Made by a program: the position numbers and the translations under genes. From JAWWPY01 sp964412845 (GTDB lineage Bacteria; Actinomycetota; Actinomycetes; Streptosporangiales; Streptosporangiaceae): a stretch of DNA of 64,000 nt. Below the pieces are notes generated by a model. It saw nothing but the letters and a program-made list of their open reading frames with translations. It did no database searches and was not told the origin of the DNA. Shown piece after piece: positions 6,837 to 16,008 of the stretch. Position 1 is the first letter of the stretch. Each line of letters opens with the position of its first letter. Location of the stretch: contig CAYPQM010000010.1 of NCBI GenBank assembly GCA_964412845.1, positions 1 to 64,000 of the forward strand. Reading direction: 5' to 3'.

Positions 6837-8693
6837 TCACGGGGGCGGAACTGGTCTGGCCAGCCGCGGCACGTCGGCCATCAGCCCGGCGGTGTAGCGG
6901 TGGCTGGGCTGGGCGAGAACCTGTTCCACCGGCCCGGCCTCGACGATTTCACCCTGCCGAAGTACCACCGCGAACTGGGCGACACTGCGGACCAGGGCCA
7001 GGTTGTGCGTGATGAAGATCATGGCGAGGTCACGCTGAGCTTGGACGGTGCGGAGCAGTTCTACGATGACCGCCTGCACCGAGACGTCCAGCGCCGAGGT
7101 GACCTCGTCGCACACGAGCAGGTCCGGCTCGACCACGAGAGCACGGGCGATCGCCACCCGCTGCCGTTCCCCGCCCGATAGCTGATCGGGATAGCGGGAC
7201 AGGAAGCCGCCGCCGAGGGCGACGTCATCGAGCACGCTGACCACCCGCTCGGTTTGCTCGCTGCGGGACAGACCCAGGAAGCGGCGCAACGGCTCAGCCA
7301 CAATCTGGCCGACTGTCTTCCTGGGGTTGAGGGAGGTATAGGGGTTCTGGAAAACGCACTGGATCTGCTTCAGCGCCTGCTTCGGGCGATGGCGGGCGCC
7401 GCGGGCCAGCCGGGCGCCCTGCAGGGTGATTTCGCCCGTCCAGTTCTGGTGCAGCCCGATGATGCAGCGGGCCAGCGTCGTCTTGCCCGAACCGGACTCG
7501 CCGACGACGGCGACGCAGGCCCGCGAGGGCACGTCCAGGTCGATGCCGGAGAGCACCGGCACGGAACCGTAGCTGGCCGAAACCTCCCGGAGAGACAGCA
7601 CCGCCGTCCCCGGCGCGGCCGCGGCCGCGGCTACGGGCGCGGGCACTGGGTGCTCCGTCCTCCCGGCCGTAACCTGCGCCACCCGCAAGCAGCGCACCGT
7701 GCGGCCCGCCACCGCAACCTGCTCGGGCTCGCGGACCCGGCACTCATCGAGCGCGAGATCGCAGCGGGGGGCGAACGCGCAACCGGGGCCGCGCTGCCCG
7801 GGCGGCGGCTGCTGCCCGGGGATGCCGGTCAGCCGATCGGCGCTTTCCAGGGTGGGCACGGAGGCCAGCAGCCCGCGAGTATAGGGGTGCAGCGGCTGGG
7901 GGAACAGCATGGTCGTGGGGCCAGCCTCGACGATGCGGCCGGCGTACATGACGGCTACCTCGGTCACCAGTTCGCTGACCACGGCCAAGTCGTGGCTGAC
8001 GTAGACGGCCGCGACCCCGTAGCCGCGGCACAGGCCCCGCATGGTGTCCAGGATGTGACGCTGGGTGGATACGTCAAGGCCGGTCGTGGGCTCGTCCAGC
8101 ACGATGAGCGAGGGCCGGCAGGCAAAGGCCATGGCCAGCCCGACGCGCTGCTGCTGGCCACCCGACAGCTGGTGCGGGTACCGCCGCAGCATGTCCGGTG
8201 TCGCGTCCAGGTATGCCTCGCGCATGACCTCGAGAATCCGGGACTCAGGATCGTCGACGATCCCGGCGTGCACCCGCAGCGCCTCTCGTAGCTGGTAGCC
8301 AATCCGCAGGGCTGGGTTCAGCGCCGCCGCCGGGTCCTGCGGCACGTAGCTGACCTTGGCTCCGCGCACCTGACGCAACTCGCCGGGGGTGAGACGCAGC
8401 AGGTCCACCCCGTCCACGCAGATCTCGCCGCCGGTGACGGACAGACCACGCCGGGTGTGGCCCAGCAGGGCGAGCGCGACTGTGGTCTTCCCCGACCCGG
8501 ACTCACCGACCAGGCCGAGCAGCTCACCTGGCCGCACCGCGAAGGAGACCCCGGTCACGACCAGGGGGCCGCGGCGACCGCTCCGGATCTCCAGCCCGCG
8601 GACATCGAGCCGGAAATCCCCGGAAAACCCGGCCGCGCCATTCCCGGCCGCGCCATTCCCGGCCGCGGTGGCTGGCGTGCCGTCGGCGCTCAC
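6837..8693 (-). CDS. Peptide/nickel-type ABC transporter, fused two-domain ATPase
   Basis: 618 residues with two complete nucleotide-binding domains, corresponding to DppD and DppF fused in one chain. Each half has Walker A (GESGSGKTT), a signature motif (LSGGQQQR, LSGGERQR) and Walker B with D-loop (LIVLDEPTTGLD, LLVCDEVTSALD). The first half ends with the oligopeptide-transporter C-terminal Cys-containing domain (PGCAFAPRCDLA). An Ala/Pro linker joins the halves. It powers uptake through the two permeases upstream. GTG 8693 overlaps the dppC-like stop as GTGA, which fixes the start; the longer frame to 8849 reads antisense-looking Arg/Asp-rich sequence inside the permease gene. Confidence 0.9.
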   Translation of the reverse strand: MSADGTPATAAGNGAAGNGAAGFSGDFRLDVRGLEIRSGRRGPLVVTGVSFAVRPGELLGLVGESGSGKTTVALALLGHTRRGLSVTGGEICVDGVDLLRLTPGELRQVRGAKVSYVPQDPAAALNPALRIGYQLREALRVHAGIVDDPESRILEVMREAYLDATPDMLRRYPHQLSGGQQQRVGLAMAFACRPSLIVLDEPTTGLDVSTQRHILDTMRGLCRGYGVAAVYVSHDLAVVSELVTEVAVMYAGRIVEAGPTTMLFPQPLHPYTRGLLASVPTLESADRLTGIPGQQPPPGQRGPGCAFAPRCDLALDECRVREPEQVAVAGRTVRCLRVAQVTAGRTEHPVPAPVAAAAAAPGTAVLSLREVSASYGSVPVLSGIDLDVPSRACVAVVGESGSGKTTLARCIIGLHQNWTGEITLQGARLARGARHRPKQALKQIQCVFQNPYTSLNPRKTVGQIVAEPLRRFLGLSRSEQTERVVSVLDDVALGGGFLSRYPDQLSGGERQRVAIARALVVEPDLLVCDEVTSALDVSVQAVIVELLRTVQAQRDLAMIFITHNLALVRSVAQFAVVLRQGEIVEAGPVEQVLAQPSHRYTAGLMADVPRLARPVPPP

Positions 8694-9640
8694 GTCATCC
8701 TGCCCTCGGTCAGGCCCAGGTCGCCCACGAGCGCCGTCTCCTCGGTCCCGCGGTCCACGCCGAGCGCCACCCGGCCGATCGCGTCGGTCAGGATGTTCGT
8801 GCCGATGGTGAGAAGGGCGATCACCGTGGCCGGAATGATCACCGCCCACGGATTCAGGGACAGGCCGGCCCGGTTCTCATTGATCATGGTCCCCCAGTTG
8901 GCGGCGGGCGGCGGCTGGCCGAATCCCAGGAACGCCAGCCCCGTCATGATGATGATCGAATAGGTCAGCCGCAGTCCCGCCTCCACCATCAGCGGAGTGC
9001 TCAGGCTGGGCAGGATCTCCTTGACCATCACCGCGGCGGGCCGCATCCCCTGGAGTTCGGCCACCTTCACGTAGTCTCGCTCGGAGATGTCGAGGGTCGT
9101 GGACCGCAGCACCCGGGCGACCGCGGGCGCGTGGGTCATCCCGACGGCGAGCACGATCAGCCACAGCTTGGGGCCCAGAATGCTCAGCAGCAGCAGGGCG
9201 AACACCAGCTGGGGGAACGCCAAGATCACGTCTACGGTCCGCATGATCAGCCCGTCGATGTGCCCCCGAAGATAGGCGGCGCTGATACCGGCTGCCGCAC
9301 CAACGGCGATCCCGATCGCTGTCGCAGTGACTGCCATCAGCAGGAGCAGCCACCCACCGTCCAGGACCCGGGACAGGACATCGCGGCCCAGGAAGTCGCC
9401 GCCGAGAAGGAAGTGCCCGGACGGCTTCCCGAAGGGGAGGGTGAGCAGCGCGTCCGACGGGTACGGCGCCACGAACGGCCCGATGGCCGCGATCGCCACG
9501 ACGAATGAGACAAGCCCCAGCCCGGCGGCGCCACGTGGGGTGCGCACCGCCGGGCCCAGTATGGCCAGCCACTGGTAACGGCGGATCCGCTCCGCATCCG
9601 GCTGGGCATGCGTGACTGCGCGCGGATCAGTAGCGGTCAT
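8690..9640 (-). CDS. Peptide/nickel-type ABC transporter permease (DppC-like)
   Basis: 316 residues. An N-terminal soluble lead, TM1 (GLVSFVVAIAAIGPFVAPY), a periplasmic loop with HFLLGGDFLGRDVLSR, which is diagnostic of DppC/OppC, and then about five further TM segments. The EAA loop for contact with the ATPase reads VAELQGMRPAAVMVKEILP. Forms the channel with the DppB-like protein encoded 21 nt upstream. Overlaps the ATPase gene by 4 nt, so the three form an operon. Confidence 0.9.
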   Translation of the reverse strand: MTATDPRAVTHAQPDAERIRRYQWLAILGPAVRTPRGAAGLGLVSFVVAIAAIGPFVAPYPSDALLTLPFGKPSGHFLLGGDFLGRDVLSRVLDGGWLLLLMAVTATAIGIAVGAAAGISAAYLRGHIDGLIMRTVDVILAFPQLVFALLLLSILGPKLWLIVLAVGMTHAPAVARVLRSTTLDISERDYVKVAELQGMRPAAVMVKEILPSLSTPLMVEAGLRLTYSIIIMTGLAFLGFGQPPPAANWGTMINENRAGLSLNPWAVIIPATVIALLTIGTNILTDAIGRVALGVDRGTEETALVGDLGLTEGRMT

Positions 9641-9661
9641 ACATACCCCGGGCCTCCGCTC

Positions 9662-10714
9662 CTACCTGGGAATCCGGTGCCGCGGCGTGGCCAGCAGCAC
9701 GATCAGATCGGTCACTATGTTCATGAGCACGTAGAACGCGGCCAGCACCACCACGATGAACTGGATGACCGGGATATCCCGGTTATCGACGGCGTAGACC
9801 AGCCCCTGGCCGATACCGGGGAAGGCGAAGACGTACTCCACGATGACCACCCCGCCCGCCAGGTACAGGAAGTTCAGCCCGATGACCTGAATAGTCGGCG
9901 CGGTGACGTTGGGCAGTGCGTGCATGAGCACGATCCGCCACATCGGCACGCCCTTGAGCCTGGCCATCTCCACGTAGTCGGACTCAAGGGCCTCGATCAT
10001 CGCGGCCCGCATCATCCGCTGTATATAAGGCACGATCACGATGACCAGAGTCACCACCGGCAGGATCAGCAACCGCGGGGCGTCCCAGGCATACGTGCCC
10101 GGCTGCAGCAGGGACACCGCGGGCAGCAGGTGGGTGACCACGGTCGAGAACAGGATGACCAGGCCGATCGCGACCACGAACTCCGGCAGTGAGGTCACGG
10201 CCAGCGCGGTGACCGAGGTGACGTGGTCGAACCAGCCATCCTTGCGGAGCGCGGCGAGTGCGCCGAGCGCGAGGCCGATCACCGTGCCGGCCACCCCCGT
10301 GACCAGCATGAGCACGGCGGAGTCGATGAGCCGTGGTTCGACGTAACCCCAGACCGGCTGCCCGTTGACCAGTGAGTGGCCGAGGTGGCCGGTGAATAAA
10401 CCGGAGAACCAGAGCCAGTACTGGTCGAGCAGCCCGCGATTGAGGTGCAGTGCCACTTCCAGTCGGTGCAACGCCACCGGGTCGCCGGCCGCATTGCGCC
10501 CGAGAACCGCGTTAGCCGCGTTGCCCGGCAGCACCTCGGTGGCCGCGAACACCAGGACGGACACGACGAATAAGGTGAACACGCCGACAACGGCCCGCTG
10601 GCCGAGGAGGTGCCGGACCGGATGGGCCTGACGGCCCGCCTGCAGCCGGACGGCGGGCGGGGAGCCTAATGCCCCGCTAGGCTCCGGCCGCGGAGCCGCG
10701 GCGGCGCCTGCCAC
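9662..10714 (-). CDS. Peptide/nickel-type ABC transporter permease (DppB-like)
   Basis: 350 residues; a long basic N-terminus, then about six TM segments. The EAA loop is visible as MARLKGVPMWRIVLMHALPN, followed by the typical LAGGVVIVEYVFAFPGIG of DppB/OppB. The start is GTG 10714 with GGGAGGG at 10724-10730 upstream. First gene of the operon with DppC-like and fused ATPase genes. The binding protein is probably the Tat lipoprotein at 12891-14510 on the other strand, as no binding protein is in this operon. Confidence 0.9.
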   Translation of the reverse strand: MAGAAAAPRPEPSGALGSPPAVRLQAGRQAHPVRHLLGQRAVVGVFTLFVVSVLVFAATEVLPGNAANAVLGRNAAGDPVALHRLEVALHLNRGLLDQYWLWFSGLFTGHLGHSLVNGQPVWGYVEPRLIDSAVLMLVTGVAGTVIGLALGALAALRKDGWFDHVTSVTALAVTSLPEFVVAIGLVILFSTVVTHLLPAVSLLQPGTYAWDAPRLLILPVVTLVIVIVPYIQRMMRAAMIEALESDYVEMARLKGVPMWRIVLMHALPNVTAPTIQVIGLNFLYLAGGVVIVEYVFAFPGIGQGLVYAVDNRDIPVIQFIVVVLAAFYVLMNIVTDLIVLLATPRHRIPR

Positions 10715-10730
10715 GTCGTCGATCCCTCCC

Positions 10731-11486
10731 GCCAGCCTGGGCGGCGGAGTCCGCCAGTACCCGTCCGGTCGTCCGCCGCCTCATTATCCAGATTATCCAG
10801 CCGAAAGAGGCCTCGGCGAGAACTACCGTCCTAGCGGACTGACCCCCATTTCTACCGCAGCCCGGCCGCTGCGGCAACGACATGACCCGGGCCCGGCGAT
10901 GTGACTCGCGCCCCCGGCACCGGGTGGACGGGGCCAGGCGCCGAGGAGCGTGCCGCGAACGCGAAGCGCGGTTCAGGCCGGCCCTCGTTCTGTTCTTGCT
11001 GATCGGTTACATAGGCCTATCGACCGAGATTGCGCGGGTTCCGGCGAGTGGCCTATTGCCGGAATCAGCCTGTATCCCGCCCTTCGCGGAGATATTCTCC
11101 TCACAGCACAAACCCCGAGCACCGGGCAGCCTCGCTACCATCAGCCCAGGCTGTCTGGTCGAGGCTGTGCGCATTCACCTTCGAACCGCCTGATAGCCCT
11201 GGCCTTATGTCAGTGGAGTTTGGGGCAGCTGGTGTCCGACTTCAACTTCGAGCGTTGCGTTCACCGAGTGACAAACGGAACGGATGTGACGAAGCTCGGG
11301 CGGGTTTTCGGCCCGCGAGACATCGCTGCGACGATCGCGCTCCCGCATCGGAGGATGCCACCCATATCAGCAGTATCAACCTAATGGTCGATGTCGGCTG
11401 GGGGCCTACCGAGGCTTCTCCCGGCCGGCCGGTCGACGTCAAGCTGCCGGGGGGCAACTCCAACTCATACTCGGAGGTCACGGGCA
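10731..11486. other. Long intergenic region with an SBP-gene remnant
   Basis: About 750 nt between the divergent dppB-like and MDR genes. Several overlapping short frames exist but none has codon usage or motifs of a gene. Around 11223-11261 there is a short remnant resembling the 3' end of the binding-protein gene at 14460-14498. The rest shows nothing I can name; promoters of both flanking genes must lie here. Confidence 0.5.
11223..11261 (+). pseudogene. Remnant of a peptide-binding lipoprotein gene 3' end
   Basis: These 39 nt match about 31 of 39 positions of 14460-14498, the C-terminal codons of the Tat binding protein. The encoded piece GQLVSDFNFER corresponds to GQPLSNFNFER. No stop codon follows at the expected place and the upstream sequence is not recognisably related, so this looks like a decayed paralogue or recombination scar. 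Confidence 0.45.
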
Positions 11487-12518
11487 GTGAAAGCGGCGGC
11501 ATTCTACGAATACGGGCCCGCGGAGGCGATGCAGTACGCGGACATCCCCGATCCCGTGATCGGCCCAGGGGACGTCCTGGTCCAGGTGCAGGCCTGCGGA
11601 GTCAACCACTCGGACCTTGACTCCCGCGCCGGGACGTCCCGGTGGCCTTTCGAGCTACCCATGGTCTTAGGGGCCGAGTTCACTGGAACGGTCGTCGGGG
11701 TTGGCGATCGGGCCGGGCCCATCCACACCGGGGATCTGGTGACCGCTCTGCAGCAGTACAGTTGCGGCCGCTGCGCTCAGTGCGCCAAGTGGAGACCGGA
11801 TCTTTGTGAGGCCTTCGAGATATTCGGCACCACCCGGTGGGGCGGGTACGGCGAGTTTGTCTGTGTGCCGGCCCAGGTGGTCGTCCCCCTCGAACCCGCG
11901 GACGACCCCATTGCGGTGGCCGCCGGGCAGTGTGTCGTCAGTACCGCGTGGCACATGGTGAACCGACTGGCGCTCGTCCGGCCCGGCGACCTCGTGCTCG
12001 TTCCTTCGGCCTCGGGTGGCGTGGCGAGCGCGCTGGTCCAATGCGCCAAGCTGGCCGGGGCAACTGTGGTCGCGACGGTCGGCGCGGCGGCCAAGGCCGG
12101 CCGGGTCGCATCGCTCGGCGCGGACATGGTCGTCGTCCGGGACGGAGGCGACATCGGCACGAACCTGATGCGCGCTACGGGTGGCTGCCGTTTCGACGCG
12201 GTCCTCGACACCGTGGGGGGCGAGCTTTTCGGGGCGCATCTGTCCGTGCTGCGCGAGGAAGGCACGCTGGTCACCTGCGGCGCGCATGCCGGCGAGGTGG
12301 TCCCGCTTGACCTGATTCCCCTGTTCAGGAACGGCTGGCGGATCATTGGGTTCCGGCTGGCGCCGCCCGACGAGCTTACGACCGCGCTGGAACTCATCCG
12401 GCGCGGGTCCATCCAAGTGCCCATCGCCGCCACCTTCCCCATCAGCGACGCCGCCGGCGCGCATCGTTTCCTCGAACGGTGCCAGCACGTCGGGAAAGTG
12501 CTCCTTGTTGCCGACTGA
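11487..12518 (+). CDS. Zinc-type MDR alcohol dehydrogenase/quinone oxidoreductase
   Basis: 343 residues, medium-chain dehydrogenase/reductase fold. The N-terminal catalytic domain has the ACGVNHSD motif and a structural-zinc Cys cluster SCGRCAQCAK...C. The Rossmann domain has SASGGVAS in place of the common AGGVG nucleotide loop. GTG 11487 is set by GGAGG at 11473-11477. Reduces or oxidises an alcohol, aldehyde or enone with NAD(P)H; the substrate is unknown. It sits between the two strands of the peptide transporter genes, but no functional link is obvious. Confidence 0.85.
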   Translation: MKAAAFYEYGPAEAMQYADIPDPVIGPGDVLVQVQACGVNHSDLDSRAGTSRWPFELPMVLGAEFTGTVVGVGDRAGPIHTGDLVTALQQYSCGRCAQCAKWRPDLCEAFEIFGTTRWGGYGEFVCVPAQVVVPLEPADDPIAVAAGQCVVSTAWHMVNRLALVRPGDLVLVPSASGGVASALVQCAKLAGATVVATVGAAAKAGRVASLGADMVVVRDGGDIGTNLMRATGGCRFDAVLDTVGGELFGAHLSVLREEGTLVTCGAHAGEVVPLDLIPLFRNGWRIIGFRLAPPDELTTALELIRRGSIQVPIAATFPISDAAGAHRFLERCQHVGKVLLVAD

Positions 12519-12890
12519 GCAGTCACCAGAGCGTATTCCCGCACCGAAGTCCCGCTCCCGGCCGGGCGGGGGCCGCCACGGTGATCCAATCCGACAAGAA
12601 GGGCATATCAGGCAAAAGCCACCGGGCCGTGCGCCGGTCGCGCGGATGCCCGGGCCAGCATGCGTGTTCTTCGCCAGCTACTCCGCCGCTGAGCCTAGAT
12701 TGGCTTATCTGCTATAGCGGCACCAACCGGCTGGCGTGACCATCCGCCTTGTGAGATTATGACCGTTATCCGCACATGCCGTTTTCCGGATGATTGGCGC
12801 TTTGATGCCGCGGCTGGGCCGCGATGCGCCCATCTGCTCATCCCCGGAACACGGCTTGCATCAATAGGTGAACCCGTGGAGGTAAGTCCC
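12519..12890. other. Intergenic region upstream of the binding-protein gene
   Basis: About 370 nt with no gene visible. An in-frame ATG at 12759 would extend the binding protein but gives a leader incompatible with its Tat signal. It probably contains the promoter of that gene. Confidence 0.5.
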
Positions 12891-14510
12891 GTGGATAGAT
12901 CAGATCAGAGCAGTACGCCGCGGCCAGGAGAAGAATTGGGGCGGCGCCAATTCCTGCGCGGGATTGCCGCCACCGGAGCCGTGGCGAGTGCCGGAGGCTT
13001 ACTGGCCGCGTGCGGCGGATCCAGTTCCGGCACCTCCAAGCAGCCGAGCCAGGCGAGCCATCCGCTGCGGCGTGGCGGCGATCTGAAGCTAGGCCTCACC
13101 GGCGGCTCCAGTTCGGACACCCTTGACCCGCACAAGAGCCTCACCTACCTTGACACTTCCCGCCTGCAGTCGCTCTACCAGCCCTTAGTGCAGCTCAACG
13201 CGCAGGCGCAGATCGAGTACGTGCTGGCCGAGTCGATCACTGCGCATCAAGGATCGCTCTCCGAGTGGGTCATCAGCCTCCGCCCCGGCGTCACCTTCCA
13301 CGACGGCAAGGACTTCACCGCCCAAGACGTCATCTTCACGTTCCAGCGGATCTTCTCCAACAATTTCACCGGGAAGTTCGGCCTCGGCCCGATCGACCTC
13401 AAAGGCACGAAGGCACTCGACAAGCACACCGTCCTGGTTAAGATGACCAAGCCATTCGCCAGCTTCGCTGAGCAACTGGCATCATTCTGGTACAACCTGT
13501 ACATCGCGCCTGCCAATTTCGCTCCGGCCAAGCCGGTCGGCACCGGACCTTTTACTTATCAAAGCTTCACGCCAGGCCAGCGCAGCGTGTTCGCGCGCAA
13601 CCAGCATTACTGGAAGTCCGGGCTCCCCTACGTCGATACCCTGACCATCATCGATTTCAGTGACAACACCACCCTTCAGGATGCGCTGACCACCGGCGTT
13701 ATCCATGGGGCCGGCGCGCTTGACGGGCCGCAGATCGCTTCATTGGCCACCACCAGCGGCATCAAAACGGTCGTCTCGCACTCCGGTGAGATCATCCCAT
13801 TTACGATGCGTATCGATCAGCCTCCGTTCAACGACGTCAATGTCCGTCAGGCCATGCGGCTGCTCGTCGACCGCCCGCAGTTGATCGACTCGGCGCTCGA
13901 CAGTTACGGGGTGATCGCGAACGACATCTTCTCCCCCTATGACCCCGACTTCGACCACTCGCTGGCCCGGCCCGCCCAGGGCGACATCCAGCAGGCTAAA
14001 TTCCTGCTGAAGAAGGCCGGCCAAGACGGCCTGACGGTGAGCCTCACCACGTCGGCGGTGGCCACGGGCACGGTTGCGATGGCGACCGTGCTGGCTGCTC
14101 AGGCCAAGGCGGCGGGAGTCACGATCAAACTGAACAACGTCCCGTCCAGCGTCTTTTTCGGCCCCAACTACCTCAAATGGCCATTCGCCCAGGACTATTA
14201 CAACTACTATCCCTACCTCGCACAGGTGGCGGAGTCGATGCTCAACGGCTCGCCGTTCAACGAGACGCACACCAGCAACACCCAGTACACAAGCCTCTAC
14301 GACCAGGCGAACGCTACCGCCAGCCCGTCGTTGCGAAAAGAACTCCTCTACCAGATGCAGAATTTCGACTTTACCCAGGGCGGTTACATCATCCCGGCTT
14401 TCATCGACGTGCTTGACGCTTACAGCAGCAAGATAACCGGATACTCGGCCGGAAAGGTCGGCCAGCCGCTGTCCAACTTCAACTTCGAGCGCTTCGCCTT
14501 CCTCGCCTGA
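12891..14510 (+). CDS. Tat-exported ABC peptide-binding lipoprotein
   Basis: 539 residues. From GTG 12891 (GGAGGT at 12878-12883, 7 nt upstream) the signal has the twin-arginine motif R18RQFLRG, a moderate hydrophobic core and the lipobox LLAAC with the lipidated Cys at 41. The mature part is an SBP family 5 protein: LKLGLTGGSS..DTLDPH near the start, WVISLRPGVTFHDGKDFTAQDV in the first lobe and the usual NQHYWKSGLPYVDTL. It binds a peptide or related ligand outside the membrane and hands it to the DppBC-like permeases at 8690-10714, the only matching system here. Codon 37 is a rare TTA Leu. Confidence 0.92.
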   Translation: MDRSDQSSTPRPGEELGRRQFLRGIAATGAVASAGGLLAACGGSSSGTSKQPSQASHPLRRGGDLKLGLTGGSSSDTLDPHKSLTYLDTSRLQSLYQPLVQLNAQAQIEYVLAESITAHQGSLSEWVISLRPGVTFHDGKDFTAQDVIFTFQRIFSNNFTGKFGLGPIDLKGTKALDKHTVLVKMTKPFASFAEQLASFWYNLYIAPANFAPAKPVGTGPFTYQSFTPGQRSVFARNQHYWKSGLPYVDTLTIIDFSDNTTLQDALTTGVIHGAGALDGPQIASLATTSGIKTVVSHSGEIIPFTMRIDQPPFNDVNVRQAMRLLVDRPQLIDSALDSYGVIANDIFSPYDPDFDHSLARPAQGDIQQAKFLLKKAGQDGLTVSLTTSAVATGTVAMATVLAAQAKAAGVTIKLNNVPSSVFFGPNYLKWPFAQDYYNYYPYLAQVAESMLNGSPFNETHTSNTQYTSLYDQANATASPSLRKELLYQMQNFDFTQGGYIIPAFIDVLDAYSSKITGYSAGKVGQPLSNFNFERFAFLA

Positions 14511-14548
14511 CCGCCCCAGCCGCCGGGTCAGAACCCGGGGAACCAGCT

Positions 14549-14574
14549 GCGGAGGGCCCCGGGGGGCCCTCCGC
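14549..14574. terminator. Hairpin between convergent genes
   Basis: A perfect 10-bp stem GCGGAGGGCC / GGCCCTCCGC with a 6-nt loop, just after the stop of the binding-protein gene and before the end of the convergent orphan SBP gene. It probably works as a terminator, possibly in both directions, although no U-tract follows, as is common in high-GC actinobacteria. Confidence 0.65.
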
Positions 14575-14632
14575 CTTCGGCGCTTCGGCACTGGTCGCCC
14601 AGGGCCGTGACGGCATCATCCAGGGCGGCGGC

Positions 14633-15646
14633 TCACCGGAACAGCAGGTTCTTTACGGAGACCGTGGTGGTGATCATCCCAGTTCCGTACATGAGATCGG
14701 CCACCCGCTGGACCTGGCCGACGCTCAGAAATGTCGGGTACTGCCCGATGGTCACCAAGGCGGCTTCCCGGGTGGACATCCCTGGCAGCGTCCGCAGAAC
14801 TGACTGCACGGTGCCGGACTGTGCCGTACTGGCGTTCGCCGCGCTGAGTGCGGCCTGGAAGCTGCGCAGAGCGGCGGGATGACCGCGAGCGAAACCGTCC
14901 GTGCTGAAGTACCCCGACAGGGGCAGGCTGGCGGTAACGCCGCTGCACACGTCGAGCAGTTCAACGGCCCCGAGCTCGGTCTCCGCCTGCAGGATGTACG
15001 GCTGAGTCGTCACGATCGCGCTGACCGCGTGATCGCGCAAGGCACTGATCATGCTGCCCGGCGCCATGGCCTGCCATTCGACACCGGACGGGCTCACCCC
15101 ATCACTCTGCAGCGCCGCCTCGGTGGCCAGGGTCTCGATGTTGTACGGGGCGTGGGTGGAGAAGGAGGCCAGTTGCTGCGGCGGGGTGGCGACGGCTACC
15201 CCCTCCAGGTCCTGTGGGGTCGTGATATCCGAGCCCGGCAGGGTGAGAATCTCCATCACGCCCGGCGTCGCGTCGTACCCGTCCGCGATCAGCCGCAGCT
15301 GCGCGTGGGGCGCATGGGCCTGCATGTAGAGCAGCCCGGCATAATCGCCGCTGATGACATCGGCCTGGCCGCTGGTCAGCGCAGCGTAGGCCTGCTGGAG
15401 GGTCTGGTACGTCTGCACCGTCACGTCCACCCGATGCTGGGTGAACAACCCGTCCTTGACCGCCACCTGCAGCGGGGCGTTGGCGAAGCCCGGCACGACC
15501 GCAATCGTGAGCTGCTGGCTCCCCGCCGCCTGACCTGACATGCGGCAGCCTGCCGCGAGCAATAACAGCAGGGCCAGCACCAGGGTGATACCCGACCGGC
15601 GCATCACGCCGCCACGACCCGCGCAAGCCTTAGCCCGAAGCCCCAT
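14633..15646 (-). CDS. ABC transporter substrate-binding lipoprotein (NMT1/SsuA-like)
   Basis: 337 residues. Signal peptide with lipobox LLAAGC. The mature part begins LTIAVVPGFANAPLQVA, followed by KDGLFTQHRVDVTVQTY and a later SGQADVISGDY, the pattern of NMT1/THI5/SsuA-type periplasmic proteins that bind nitrate, sulfonates, thiamine precursors or similar. AAGGGAGT just upstream selects ATG 15646 over an ATG at 15673. No permease or ATPase gene is adjacent, so it is an orphan that would need a transporter encoded elsewhere. Confidence 0.85.
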   Translation of the reverse strand: MGLRAKACAGRGGVMRRSGITLVLALLLLLAAGCRMSGQAAGSQQLTIAVVPGFANAPLQVAVKDGLFTQHRVDVTVQTYQTLQQAYAALTSGQADVISGDYAGLLYMQAHAPHAQLRLIADGYDATPGVMEILTLPGSDITTPQDLEGVAVATPPQQLASFSTHAPYNIETLATEAALQSDGVSPSGVEWQAMAPGSMISALRDHAVSAIVTTQPYILQAETELGAVELLDVCSGVTASLPLSGYFSTDGFARGHPAALRSFQAALSAANASTAQSGTVQSVLRTLPGMSTREAALVTIGQYPTFLSVGQVQRVADLMYGTGMITTTVSVKNLLFR

Positions 15647-15808
15647 GAAGACTCCCTTATGTCCTATATGCATGGATAATGGACAAAAGTGGCATTCCCG
15701 AAGAACGACAGTAGTGCCACGAGACCCCGGCTTCGGCTGAGGCTAGCTCGTCCGGCGAAACCGCGCGCCCGAAGGCAGGTTTTTACCGCAAACCGCGCCC
15801 AGGACATG

Positions 15809-15836
15809 TTGACAACAGACCCGGGCGTCATAAAAG
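15809..15836 (+). promoter_or_regulatory. Candidate promoter of the conservon
   Basis: TTGACA at 15809-15814 and TAAAAG at 15831-15836 are separated by 16 nt in an unusually AT-rich stretch, about 170 nt upstream of the conservon kinase start. Confidence 0.45.
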
Positions 15837-16008
15837 ACAACTTTAGTAACAATAGTCACAGTTGCCATGAGATGGCCGGCCGGGCGTTACAGTTGGCCCG
15901 TGACTCTGTTGCCGCGTACACAATGGCTGCCCGTAAACGGTGCCGCCATTTCGGCTCCGCTTGGGCGCCCGCGGCTCGGTATGCGCCGGGGTGAGAGGTG
16001 CAGATACT

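Noticed and set aside
10882..11193. Plus-strand open frame of about 100 codons upstream of the MDR gene
   Set aside because: Arg-rich composition, no motif, no ribosome binding site, and overlapped by several other random frames of equal quality.
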